From positions 3,211,997 to 3,275,996 of the forward strand of contig NC_012871.2 of the NCBI RefSeq assembly GCF_000003195.3: a stretch of DNA of 64,000 nt, in the 5' to 3' direction. The notes below the pieces were generated by a model. It made no database searches. It was not told where the DNA came from and was given only the letters and a program-made list of their open reading frames with translations. This document shows, in pieces, positions 45,311 to 56,738 of the stretch (positions within the stretch are counted from its first letter, which is position 1; each line of letters begins with the position of its first letter). The translations under genes and the position numbers were made by a program. The DNA is from Sorghum bicolor (lineage: Eukaryota > Streptophyta > Magnoliopsida > Poales > Poaceae).

Positions 45311-45704
45311 GTTTTCATTTCACATGTGTCTTTTATATAGCAATTAGTAACAAATTTAAAAGGAATAGCAATGGTCAAGGTGCAATTTCAAAGCTTTCCA
45401 TAAATCCACCTAAACTACTAGTATAGTATATGTCTTAGAAAACAAACAGAGGGATGGAGCCAAAACAAAAAGTGAGAATGAGTATGCATGTGAAGTGAGG
45501 AGTGAAGGCTTGCATTGGTAGCCGGTAGGGTATCGCGCGTGCACGTAAACTGACGAGCCTGCATGCATGCATGCATGCATGTAGTGTAGGCTTTAACCAA
45601 ATCTGGCTCAGGGTCTGCTAAAGCCTGCGGCGTGCCGCTGCATATATGCAGGCCAATGCCCGGACATGTACGTACAAGCGTGCAGGACACCTCCAGGCTC
45701 TCCA

Positions 45705-45824
45705 GCTCCATGCATGCAACAATAATGTACAGTGTAGTACTACAGTATGCCCACATGGTTCTTTAGTTAAACTACACGCACGTATGGCCACTACGCCTGG
45801 CACGAATGTACACTGCACTCTTGC
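45705..45824. repeat. direct duplicate, copy 1
   Basis: GCTCCATGCATGCAAC ... ACGCCTGGCACG ... CACTGCACTC. Copy 2 is 45899-46014, offset 194 bp; they differ by a few small indels. Confidence 0.92.
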
Positions 45825-45898
45825 AAGGTCAATAATAGAGCTAAGTGTTTGACTATAAGCCAAGTAATTAGAACCAGGTTATACAATAAGTTGTCCTA

Positions 45899-46014
45899 GC
45901 TCCATGCATGCAACAATGTACAGTGTACTACAGTATGCCCACATGGTTCTTTAGTTAAACTACACGCACGTATGGCCACTACGCCTGGCACGTATGTACA
46001 CTGCATGCACTCTT
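45899..46014. repeat. direct duplicate, copy 2
   Basis: Near-identical to 45705-45824. The 74-bp spacer contains GTTTGACTATAAGCCAAGT. Confidence 0.92.
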
Positions 46015-46172
46015 ACTGTTACTCGCTCCAAAATACTCATGGCCACTAAAATATTTGCAACTTGTTCCTCGAAATGATATGCTAGTCATTGTTAGTAGAC
46101 TAGTAGTACAACTTGTTATCGTACAAGACAGCAAATAAATTGGTTGATGGAGAAATTTGCTATCGTTGTTAG

Positions 46173-46406
46173 CTTCAACTCTTAGAGTTGTCCTAAATCT
46201 AACTTTTAAAACTGACTTAATTTCTAAAAAAAAGCTAAAATTTATAGTGCCAAATTAATAACATTAAATTTATTATAGAATATATTTTTATAAAATATTC
46301 AGTTTATGTCATAAATATTGATATTTTTTTTCTATAAAATTGGTCAAACTCAAAAAAAATTGACTGTCACGGATTTTAGAAGTTAAAGCTTTTAGGGAGG
46401 AGTAGT
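46173..46406. mobile_element. decayed Stowaway-like MITE
   Basis: Internal sequence follows the Stowaway-like MITE at 5260-5762 without its Tourist insert: AGAGTTGTCCTAA, AAAGCTAAAATTTATAGTGCCAAATTA, TTATAGAATATATTTTTATA, CTATAAAATTGGTCAAACT and a weak GGGAGGAGTA end. Confidence 0.65.
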
Positions 46407-48000
46407 TGTTAACAGCTTAATAGAGGCTAGCTGTAGTTTATACTAGTGGTTGCCTGCCTGCTCGATCTCCCTCCTAGCTAACTTTAGAGATTGGTCGAGA
46501 ACTTGGTCCGATCAGGGGGGCCAAAAGAAGGGGACATGCAAAGCACTAAAGCTTGGTCACATAAACCCAACAAAAAACAACTTTTACCAACAAAATATTT
46601 GCCCCTGCCCCGTTGCTCCCAAAAGATGGAAGGATGCATCACATCATATATATATATAGGTCTGGCCTCCAGTCGACCAGCATACTAGTACTAGCTAGGA
46701 GTAGTATACTAGCTCGATCGATCGGCCATGCACGCGACGCGAGAGAGTCCACCTGACGCGCGCGGCCACATTACATGAGCTAGCTTTTAGCATGTTCTAG
46801 ACATTTGGGGCACGGCGAAAGGCAAATGATGGTGCCGGCCGGCCACAAGATCGCGCGCGACACCAAACTAAAAGGACACAATCACGAGCTGCTAGGAAGG
46901 AGGAAGCATCTGATATTGTGTCCGATCGTCGTCGTCGTCGTCTGTCTCCGGACACGCTACACCTGTTGTTGGTTTAGATAGGGGAGGGGAGGGGACACTA
47001 CTTATGCCCCCATGCATATCGTGTTTGGTCTCTCCTTGGGCTCCATGCATCTCTGCGATGCATGCTTACTTGCATGCATGTACGTAAGTGTGTGTGTGCT
47101 TTTTGCATGCATGCATGGGGTGCGTGAGCACTTTGATCACCGCATGCTAGCTAACCAACTTTAATCAAACTTCAATGTGCTTTTGTACAAGGGAACGCCC
47201 CAATTATAACTAGTATATATACTATAATATATGGATTATTGCATTGCATTTCCATTGACCATGTAGCTGTGTAGAGGTATTTCAATATAGATAATTAACG
47301 TCAGTGATAAACTTACCAACGCCCATAACTTCGCTATTTCAAGAATCCAACAGTATAATTTACCAAAGGTGTTTTTTTTAGACTATAGTTTACCAAAGGT
47401 TGGAGGATCATTTACGACATGCATGGACACATTGCATGTTTACTAATTGGATAACCATTTTGAAGCCTCCACGCTAATTTAGATTATTTTTAACTCAAAG
47501 TTGCTAGTTTATATTATTTATATTTTTTTTATTGAATATTACGGCATATATACGCACATCCATTGTTTAAATGTAAGTATTGTTTTTAAGATGTCGTCTA
47601 GGCATTAAAGCGCAGCTCATGAACCATGAGGGTTTAGTAAAAAAATGCTTGTAAGTGTTACACTCTCTTTTTTATATAAAATATATATTTCTTGGAGTTC
47701 TTTAACAGAGGAATTTGGCATCTTTTGAGAGATGTAGTGCGAGCTGAAATGTTATTTGTCATTGTAGTAACAAATCAAGAGTGTGGCTTGGGACCTTAAT
47801 ACAACATAAAGATAGGGTATTGAATGATAGGCACAACATGCACTGGATTTTGAACTTCCCGTGTATAGGAAAACTCTTTTCCTAATTACAAATCAAGTTT
47901 ATTAAAGAGTCCCTATGTCGTCTATGAGCACTAGACTTCTACAAGGAGATAGGCATTTTGGTGGGATATATAGTATACTCAACAGTTCTTCACTTCCTAG
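46407..48000. other. intergenic, no gene seen
   Basis: Rich in CATGCATG motifs (46700-47130). A (GTC)n tract lies near 46926-46943. The rest is AT-rich without recognisable coding. Confidence 0.5.
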
Positions 48001-48985
48001 TCCATCCGTTCCAAAACAATAATGTGTTTTGATTTTGTCCCAAGTCAAACATTTTCAAGTAAGTTTGACTGAGGTTATTGAAAAACTATCTCAACTACTC
48101 AACTTCCATCACAATAAAATAGTTTAATTACATCCATATGCTACTCTCTTGTACAAATTCAGTAAAACTTGACACCTTAATTACATGCATGCATGGTTGA
48201 AGTACTACTGGAGTAGTATATACAGTCATTAATTAATGATGCACAATCCATGCTTCCACAGTTCCACTTGCATTGTGCATGCTACTACCTTTGCATTGCT
48301 CCCTCTCTCTGTCTCTCATCGCACATCACATGAACCGAACGGGTACCTTTTGCCAAGCGAGGCCCTCGATCAGGCCCTAATATAAATGCCCTATTATATC
48401 CGTAAGCACGACGACATGACATCGTGGTTGCATGCATGCACGCACGTAAGTACGTGGACCAAGACATGCATGCCCATGTGCTTGCATGCATGTGGCGATT
48501 AAGCAATGCAACAAAGCAAACTAAAGCGACTTTCCAGCACCGACCGACCGGCCGGCCGGCGACCGCTACTTAAGTGATTATGTCTATATATGTGGACACA
48601 CACATATGTAAGCAGTGGACTGTGGCACGTACGGCCGGACGTGAACGTGACGAACCTTTTTGCAAACTTGCAGTTGCTGCATGCGTACGTGCGTGCGTGC
48701 CATGCAATGCCGCCCGACGTGTGCAGGATCCATCTGCATGAACGATGCACACACACACCGGCAGAGCGAGAGCCCAGTGCAAGTGGACGGCTGTGGAGTG
48801 GACATGCTTGCATGCATGGATTAACTGGTACGGGTCAATTGCCCGCGTGCACATGCATGCCGTTGAAGCAGCCTTTGCGATGCACGAACTAACGCTACTA
48901 GAAAGTCGAGAACTCATGGTGCTAGTTGCTGAGGCCCAGATCATGTCGGAGGCCTCCTGCCGTACTGCCGTAGTACGTGCTTATG

Positions 48986-49035
<50 letters not shown>

Positions 49036-49093
49036 AGCGTTGGTGACCACTATTGCTTCAGGACTTTTGTCCCTCGCTCCAACAATGACGACA
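48001..49093. other. intergenic with MITE fragment and (TA)n
   Basis: A Stowaway-type fragment (TCCATCCGTTCCAAAACAAT) begins near 48001. 48400-48960 is rich in CATGCATG and GTACGTAC-type motifs. (TA)n at 48990-49033. Confidence 0.5.
48990..49033. repeat. (TA)n microsatellite
   Basis: 44 bp of alternating T and A. Confidence 0.95.
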
Positions 49094-50025
49094 CTCCCTC
49101 CGGTCACAAATATGTGTTTTGTTTATTTCTTTTTGAAGTGAACCATGCAATTAAAACTTGTACTCTAGCTACACTATTGCGTTCCTGGATATATGACGTC
49201 GATCCAGTTGCAAATTTTTTTATATATAAGAGCAAGCAGCAAAGTATTTGGCTATAAGTTAAGTACTAATTAAGAGCCAAACTATACAAATGTCTCTCAT
49301 TATATTTATATCTATAAAAAAAACTTTTAAATTACTATTAATTATTCATGCCCCATCATTTTGTCCTCCTTACATTCACTTAATATTTGAACTCACGAAT
49401 ACCTATGTTTTCGTATCTAGCTTGTTACTCGCATGACAATAAATCTACCCTCTATCTTCTTTTCTTTCCTTCACATCAGTATTTGCTTGCCTATAGCCCA
49501 TTATCATACCTGCTCTAATGAGTGTAGCTATGAATCCATCTCTAGCATTAGATTTGTATTATATTTACCTATATGAAAGAGACAAATGACAAAATAAAAA
49601 AGAGAAATTTTATCTTCAAATATGTGGACAAATATAAACATGGAAATAGTGTGAATTTGAGGTAGTAAGTGCTACTCATTTGATACGAAATAGTAATCCT
49701 AAGTATACTATTCAATCATACAAGTTTTGTAATCTTACAAAACCGGCCATGCATGTATTGATACAAAAATAATTGGCCAAAGACTTACTCCACCTAATAA
49801 GATGGAAAATAAAATACGCGTACTAATTTGAACAGGATTGTGCAGTACCCATTTCCGGTTTTAACTGGAGTATCGAAGAAACCTGGAGTACTGTATATAC
49901 TACACTGTCAAATCTGCCCGGGATATTAGCCTTTTGGTAGCACGCGCAGACGACGTCAGTGCAATGAATAGCAGTGTGCCTCATGCATGGAACATGTAGC
50001 CAGCAGTAGGGTCTACTGGAGTACG
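49094..50025. other. intergenic, Stowaway end then AT-rich DNA
   Basis: CTCCCTCCGGTCACAAATATGTG at 49094 is a Stowaway-type left end without a clear right end. Nothing else recognised up to the LINE target site. Confidence 0.45.
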
Positions 50026-50184
50026 GAGTACAGCGCATGTTTTTTTCGAGATCGGGACTTCACCCGTTTTTTATTAAGAGGAAACAACAGGAGTACAAAG
50101 GCCTACTGGTGAGGGTCGCAAGCCGCGGCCGCCACGCAGGCAGGCACAGAACACAACCTAACTACTGGTGTTCAAAAGAGGAGA

Positions 50185-53100
50185 TTACATGGGAACAAAG
50201 TTTTGCGACCATAATTGAACCAAAGTTTGCACTGGCCCATGCCCACCGAGCACCCAGTCCCTCCCCTCGATGATCGAAGCCTGCACAACTTCCTGAACAG
50301 TTGAAGGCAACCTGTTGAAGACCCTGCTGTTTCTCTCCTTCCAGATCACCCAGGAGATCAGCAGGGTGAGGGAGTCGAAGATTGGTCTGGACGAGGTGTC
50401 TAGCTGCTGTCGTTTCTGAAGCCACCAGGTGTCCAAAACCGAGTGTGCACCAGGCTGCAAGGACTGAAGCTGCAACGGTCGCAGGACAGCAAACCAAACT
50501 TGTCTACTGAAAACACAGCCAAGCAACAAATGACTAATAGATTCTGGTGCCTGATCGCAGAGAGCACAGGTATCGCTGAGCTGAAGGCCGTGACTCGCTC
50601 TTCTTTCAGCTGTCCAGAGACGACGGTGCAAGGCATACCAGAAGAACAATTTCACCTTTGGCGGCGCCCTAACTTTCCACAGCTCTCTTGCTCCTGGAAG
50701 CTTGGTTGCCCCATTGAAGAAAGCCCTGTAGGTTGAGGAGGCGCGATAGATCCCATCCGGGGACCATTTCCACAGAAACCTGTCTGATTGTCCCGGCTGC
50801 AGAGATACCGAGCTCAACAAAGACCATACCCTTAGATAATCCCGGAGGACCTGCACTGTGATGGCTCGACAAATGTCACTGACCCATCGTCGATCTTGCA
50901 AAGCGTCGCGCAAGACCCGCTTGCGACCAGTTCTGGACGTCGCCTTGAATAACGCCGGAGCAAAAAGACTTAAGGGTCCAACTGAACTCCAGTTATCGGT
51001 CCAGAATAGGGCGTTGGCGCCATCTCCAACAACAACAGAAGGCTTGCATCACACATGGCATCAACCATTCTCTCCCTGGGCGAAGGCAGACTAGCCCAGC
51101 AGCTGTTCTGATTGGTGCGAGCTAACCATTTCCATCTCAACCTAAGCGCAAAGCCGAAGAGACGCAGATCGATCACACCTAGACCACCTAGCTCGAGTGG
51201 CCTGCATACCACTGGCCATGCGACTTTGCATTTGCCTCTAGAGCAAATCTCTGTCCCTGCCCAGATGAATGCTCTTCTCCTCTTATCGATCTGCTTAATT
51301 GCCCACTCCGACAGACAGCAAGCGATACTAAGATGCACCGGTATTGCCGATAACACCACCTTTGTAAGAAGCAACCTGCCCGCGTTGGTGAGCAGTCCAG
51401 ACTTCCAGGTCGGGATTCTTGCAGCGACCGAATCTACCAGAGGCTGCTCATCTGCGTGCCTGAGGCGCTTTGGGGATAGAGGTATGCCGAGATACTTGCA
51501 TGGGAATGTCGTGACCTGGCAGTGGAACGCCTGCTGCACCTCTGTGATCATGTCCTCATCACAACAAATAGGTGTGGCCACACATTTGTCCACGTTTGTT
51601 ATTAAGCCAGATGCCCCGGCGAAGAGTTGCAGAATCTGATGCAAGCAATGAAGATCTTCAGACTTAGGGGCTGTGAGCACGACGAGATCGTCTGCATACA
51701 GGGAGGCGCGATACGGGATTGCAGTTCCTGGCAGTGGAGACAGAACAGAACGACGGTCAGCCTCCCTAATCAACGAATTGAGGACCTCCATTACGATCAC
51801 AAACAACATTGGCGAGATTGGGTCGCCCTAACGAAGGCCACGTGCGTGCGCGATGCGTCTGCCTGGCCTCCCATTAACAATAAGCCTGGTGCTTGCAGTA
51901 GACAAAAGAGTTGAGATCCAGTTGGTCCAGCGACGAGGGAAGCCAATATGCTGCAGCACTTCGAGCAGAAAGGGCCAGGCGACAGAGTCAAAGGCTTTGG
52001 CAATATCGATCTTCAGAAGAACTGCAGGGAATTTCCTAGAGTGTAACCAGCGGCATGCCAACTGAACTGTCCTGAAGTTGTCATGAATCACTCTTCCTTT
52101 GATGAATGCACTCTGGTTGTGAGCCACGATTTCCTGAAGCTTTGGCTGCAACCTTCTAGCTAGGCACTTTGCGAACAATTTACTGAAGCTGTGCATAAGG
52201 GAGATGGGGCGGTAATCTTTGAGGCAATTGGGCACCTGTTTCTTCCTGAGCAGTACCATAAAAGCATCGTTTAGCAGGTGAAAGCTCCTGGAATCCAGCG
52301 ACCACAAAGCATTCAGGGCATTGATGATGTCAGTCTTGATGATAGGCCAAGCAACCTTGTAGAATAACCCGTTGAACCCGTCCGGCCCTGGCGCCCTATC
52401 GGAAGGCAACTCTTTGACAGTTTCCCATATTTCCTGTTCGGTGAAACACCTGTCAATGCCCGAGAGATCAAGCTGCGGTAACAAGCCTGACAGCTGGATC
52501 GAGTGCGACCGCAGAAATGGCTTGCCCAGGATGTCATTGTAGTACTCGTAGATGATGTTGGACTTCTCCCCATTATCTGAGAGCCAGATGCCATCATGAA
52601 GGATCGCCGGAATCTGGTTTTTCCTGCCCCTGTGACAAGCCTGCAGGTGAAAGTACTTGGTGTTGGCATCACCTTCCTCCAAATGTCTGATCCTGGACCG
52701 CTGCCTCGCAATGGTTCTTGCCAGCGACGCTAAACCGAGGGTGGCCAGTTTTAGCTGCCTGCGCAATGACAACTCAATCTCGTTGAGGGCCCTGTGGTCT
52801 TGAGCAGCATCGAGTTGAGCAATAATTTCCCGTGCCATGAATAGCTGAGACCGCACACTGCCCATGTTCTGCATGCTCCAGCTCTGAAGGGCTCTAGCCG
52901 TTCTTCTTAGCTTCTGGTCGAGCAGTCTGCACGGATCAGCCTGTGGCAGATGACAATCCCAGGCTTGCTTGACAGTGTCTTCAAAACCGTCGAGGCGTAA
53001 CCAGAATGCCTCAAAGCGGAATCTTGGCTTGGCCCAAACATCTGTGCAAAGTTCCAGGAGCAGCGGCGCATGATCGGAACAATCAGACGACAGGCAGCGC

Positions 53101-53753
53101 AGGTGGTGACGCGGGAACGCTTCAATCCAGTCTTGCGAGGCGAAAGCATGGTCGATGCGCTCAAGCGTAGGTCTCCGTCTCTCATTGCTCCAAGTGAACA
53201 GTCTACCATGCAAGTACAGCTCCTCTAGCCGGCAGTCGTCGATGAGGCGCCGAAAGCGACGCATGGAGCGGTAGTCCAACCGATCGTTGTTTTTGTCCGC
53301 CGCCTGGTAGATTTGGTTGAAGTCACCGCATATGAGAAAGGGTCCGGGGGCAGAGGACTTCACCGCTCTGATCTCGTTCAGGAACTCCTCCTTGAATTCA
53401 TCCCGAACAGGGCCGTAAACGGCACAAAGCGACCATGGGCACGACGTGGACTCAATTGGAGCCAAAGCAACCGTGACGGAAAAAGTCCGACAAACACGAT
53501 CCGACACCGCCCAAGTGTCCCTGCGCCAGGCTACACACACGCCCCCGGACCTACCCAAAGCAGGCAAACACACATAATCAAACTCGTTTCCCATTAAATC
53601 AGTGGCAAAAGTCTGGGACATTACAGCAAGCTTAGTTTCGACTAGGCACAGCGCGGAGACGCGTTCTTGCAACAAGAACGCACGTACGACAGCTCGACGC
53701 GCGCGCATGTTCAGCCCACGAACGTTCCAAATGAAGATGTGGTTTACTGACAT
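50185..53753 (-). pseudogene. LINE ORF2 (endonuclease-reverse transcriptase), broken
   Basis: ATG at 53753, 41 bp after the ORF1 stop. N-terminal exonuclease-endonuclease-phosphatase domain: WNVRGLN (residue 10), E39, GDFN (143-146), SDH (226-228). RT domain: GPDGFNGLFYK, DIAKAFDSV and YADD are all present. C-terminal zinc-binding RT-associated region: KVRAPPKVKLFFW, CALCDQAPESISHLLLGC. Two breaks: a TAG at 51828-51830 replaces what should be Q in the conserved GLRQGDPISP motif (consistent with CAG to TAG), and a frame change near 51035-51060 separates the thumb region from the C-terminal part (VVGDGANALFW continues in another frame). Otherwise long open frames remain, so inactivation is recent. 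Confidence 0.93.
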
Positions 53754-53794
53754 GGAGAACAGATATTGCGACCGACGAGCGGAGGTGCTTACAC

Positions 53795-56593
53795 CTACGC
53801 CTCAGTTGCGCAGCGGAGCACCCGCTGCTGCTTACCCTTGAAGAGGCATTGCATCGCTTCCCCTGCCTGACCGCAGAGCGCTGCCTGGAACGCGACATCA
53901 TGGAACTCATCGAAGGAGGCTTCGTGCGGCCGTAGCGTGTCGACCTCGTATCCCAGTTTCTTCATCAGCAGCTTCCGGGCCTGCGCATCCGGCCGAGCAT
54001 CTCTGGACCTGCTCTTGGCCGCCAGACGCGCGCTTCTTTTCGGCATCCAGTCTTCGTCTTCTTGGCGCGATGGCTTGGTTCGGCGCAACGACGGGGTAGG
54101 CAACAACGGGTCCTCAAGCGGCTTTGTAAACGCAGCCACGAACTCCTCTGCCGACAGGTTTACTGCGACAGGGGCGTCCATCCTAGCGCCATCGATGATG
54201 TCGTGCTCAAGAGATGAGGCAGCCAACAGGCCCCCGGGGCTCTGCTGGTCCATAAGCTCATCCATGGCCCAGGAGACGTCAGCCGGCTCGGGGGCTGGAC
54301 GTGATGGGTTGAAGAGAAAGCACGGCCCATCGTCCACTGCGTCCTTGTGGAGGCCGAAGCGGCCCACTGCTGAAGAGAACTCGCCGTCCAGCACCTTGAC
54401 CAACCCATCGAACGGGCGAGCACACGTACCACCGTAGGCCCTTGGGTCGCGGTCTAGGGTGGGAGGCCTGGGTGCATGTACCTCTGGGGCAGCTTTCGGC
54501 GTGAGGCAGAGCGTAGCCTCAGCACGCATGGGGTCTTCCTCCAACGACTTGATAGGAGAGAGTGGGCAGGCATCACGCAGGCCGAGGTCAACCTCGACGG
54601 CAATTGGCGTGACGACACGTATTGGCGTTGGTTGCAGCGCCGGCGCCCGGTTGACACCACAGGCGGTTCCAAGGCCAATCGAAGTGATGGGGCAGCAAAC
54701 CTGGCCCACAGTGACGACTTGGGAGGGCCCACGTTGCTGGAAAGGTTGGGTGAAACTCCGCTGCAGCCTAGGGTCTTGGGTTCCGCCGAACCTCGACGTC
54801 CGTGGACGTGGGCCCGCGCCACCGCTGGCCCGGTACCCAGGCCAGAAGCCGTTGAAGTTGCTGTCATCGCTATCTTCGCCGGAGTCGTCCCGGCGGCGGT
54901 AGTCCTCATCGTCGGACGGCGGCGGCGAATGCCAATCATGGTACTCCACCACGCGGAGACGTACCAGATATCTCAGCGCAGGTACCTCCGCGTGAATGAG
55001 CTCCTCAGGCCGCAAGAACAGAGGCGGCCCGCCATCATGCTCCTCCGCCCTTTCTGGGATCGCGAGAATCTTCTCGTCGGGGATGAGGTCGGGGTGCACG
55101 CACCAAGCCGCAGCGAAGATCTCCCGATCGTCGTCGGGATCAGCGACATGGACCTCCCCTGCAAGCTGCACCTCGGCGCACGCGGAGGCCAGGATCAGCT
55201 GAGCGACCTCCAACGATCTGGCGTGACAGGGGATCCCCTTCATGCCCACAAGGACACGAAACCTGAACGCCCCCGCCGAAGCCATGAACAGGCGCGACCA
55301 CGGCCGCCACCGCAGCGAGAACGCACCGACTACCGGTGGCGGTGTCCCCAGCACGACGTCCAGGTCCTCCCGGCGATAGAAGCGGACAATGAAGTCATCA
55401 GGCCAGAAACGACGGACGGATACCTGGTCAGCGCCAAGCCCGTAGAACTCGAGAAGGTGGGCACGCACCATCGCCGGCGAAACCGGCGGTCGCCTTCCGA
55501 CCACCATCGCGACGAGCGCCAGGGAGGAGAGCTCGTCCTCCGCAGCTTGAAGCGGCGCCGTGCGAGGGACGACCACCAGCTCAGTCAAGGGCTCGGAAGC
55601 CCGCGAACTAGGCGACGCCGGACGCCGCTGCAGACGCAGCGGCGGAGGGACGAAGACGGGGCGCTCCTCAGCTACGCCAGCAGAAGAGGCTGAGGCGTCG
55701 GCGACCCCATTCCCGGCCGGAGAGGAGGGGGCAGCGCCGGCAGCCACACCCCTTGAGGGAGCAGCATCTGACGCCGCGGCACCTGCCCCGTGCACCAGCA
55801 CGGCACCTGCGCGCGCCGACGGCGAGGCGTTCGCGGCCCTGACGACGCGAGAGGGTGCAGCGACGTTTGCCGGACCCCGGCCTGGCGAGTCACGACGACG
55901 GCGAGTTGCATGGGACCCACCTCGAGTGCGCGTCGGGGAACGGCCCCGCTTGGCGGCTCCGCGGGAGCGAGGGCAGTCCCGCGCATGGTGGCCCTCCTGG
56001 AGGCAGGAAAAGCAGCGGGAGGGGAATGTGCATTTGGCGTGCACATGGTCGGTCCCCAGACAGTTGAAGCAGAGACCGACGAGGTTGTCCGGCACCGGAC
56101 GGCTTTTCGGAGCAGGATCCCTACGCCGCCAACGCCTCCTGCTCTCGACCAAGCGAAAGCCGTCGACGTCGGGGACGGAGGCCAGGCGCGCCGGGTGGAC
56201 AACGACAGATCTCAGACGCCCCTCCTCGGCGCCGGGGTGGCGAGTATCCTGCCGACGAGGACCCTGCCGGCGCGCTGCCGCCATGAAGCCAGACGGCTGC
56301 GCCCAGCGGCGTCGACTGCGGCGCCGGCGACTCGGCCCAGCAGGAGCCTTGCCACGGCCAGGAGGCGGCGAGGAGTCAGAAACCTCGAGCGACTCCTCAG
56401 AATCGGAGAACTGAATCCTCCCCCCAGGGGAGGCTGAGAACGGGTCAGCATTGGGATTGAGCGAGCTTGAACGGAGAACCTGAGCTGCATGGGCCGCCGC
56501 GGCCAGCGGAGGCAACCTAGGGCTGGCATCCTCGGAGTCCGCCTCTTCGCTGTAGCCCGACCGGGGGAGGCGGGACGAGGAGCCACGTTCCAT
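53795..56593 (-). CDS. LINE ORF1 protein with two CCHC zinc knuckles
   Basis: About 932 residues from the ATG at 56593 to 53795, uninterrupted. Residues 80-160 are Arg-rich. Two CCHC knuckles lie around 175-188 (CFNCLGTDHVHAKC) and 194-207 (CFSCLQEGHHARDC). A folded region around 355-500 (VGRRPPVSPAMVRAHLLEFY, FIVRFYRREDLDVVL, FRFRVLVGMKGIP) resembles the DUF4283-type domain common in plant LINE ORF1 proteins. The rest is low-complexity and acidic or Pro/Ser-rich. It is expected to bind the element RNA. At over 900 residues it is on the long side for such proteins. It is highly GC-rich, so large antisense frames occur over it; these are shadows. Confidence 0.85.
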   Translation of the reverse strand: MERGSSSRLPRSGYSEEADSEDASPRLPPLAAAAHAAQVLRSSSLNPNADPFSASPGGRIQFSDSEESLEVSDSSPPPGRGKAPAGPSRRRRSRRRWAQPSGFMAAARRQGPRRQDTRHPGAEEGRLRSVVVHPARLASVPDVDGFRLVESRRRWRRRDPAPKSRPVPDNLVGLCFNCLGTDHVHAKCTFPSRCFSCLQEGHHARDCPRSRGAAKRGRSPTRTRGGSHATRRRRDSPGRGPANVAAPSRVVRAANASPSARAGAVLVHGAGAAASDAAPSRGVAAGAAPSSPAGNGVADASASSAGVAEERPVFVPPPLRLQRRPASPSSRASEPLTELVVVPRTAPLQAAEDELSSLALVAMVVGRRPPVSPAMVRAHLLEFYGLGADQVSVRRFWPDDFIVRFYRREDLDVVLGTPPPVVGAFSLRWRPWSRLFMASAGAFRFRVLVGMKGIPCHARSLEVAQLILASACAEVQLAGEVHVADPDDDREIFAAAWCVHPDLIPDEKILAIPERAEEHDGGPPLFLRPEELIHAEVPALRYLVRLRVVEYHDWHSPPPSDDEDYRRRDDSGEDSDDSNFNGFWPGYRASGGAGPRPRTSRFGGTQDPRLQRSFTQPFQQRGPSQVVTVGQVCCPITSIGLGTACGVNRAPALQPTPIRVVTPIAVEVDLGLRDACPLSPIKSLEEDPMRAEATLCLTPKAAPEVHAPRPPTLDRDPRAYGGTCARPFDGLVKVLDGEFSSAVGRFGLHKDAVDDGPCFLFNPSRPAPEPADVSWAMDELMDQQSPGGLLAASSLEHDIIDGARMDAPVAVNLSAEEFVAAFTKPLEDPLLPTPSLRRTKPSRQEDEDWMPKRSARLAAKSRSRDARPDAQARKLLMKKLGYEVDTLRPHEASFDEFHDVAFQAALCGQAGEAMQCLFKGKQQRVLRCATEA

Positions 56594-56738
56594 CAACCGC
56601 TGCGGGGGGTAGAACGGCGGCGGAGGGTGCGGGCCGGCGGGGAGGTGGCCAGCGGGGCCGGAGTGGCCGCCGGTGGAGCTTAGACTAGCACTTGCTCTCG
56701 TTGTACATTCTCATGATCACCTGAGTACAGCGCATGTT

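Larger units (their letters stand above)
50042..56722 (-). mobile_element. L1-type LINE, nearly full length
   Basis: Minus-strand element of about 6.7 kb bounded by a perfect 16-bp target duplication GAGTACAGCGCATGTT (50026-50041 and 56723-56738). A short A tail (T run at 50042-50046 on the plus strand) lies at its 3' end, as expected for target-primed reverse transcription. It carries ORF1 (CCHC nucleic-acid-binding) and ORF2 (endonuclease, RT, zinc-binding C-terminus), a 5' leader of about 130 bp and a 3' UTR of about 140 bp. ORF2 has one stop and one frameshift, so this copy should be unable to move on its own. Confidence 0.95.

Noticed and set aside
54476..55693. 405-codon plus-strand ORF over LINE ORF1
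   Set aside because: It is antisense to the zinc-knuckle ORF1 and arises from the very GC-rich coding strand; no domain is visible.
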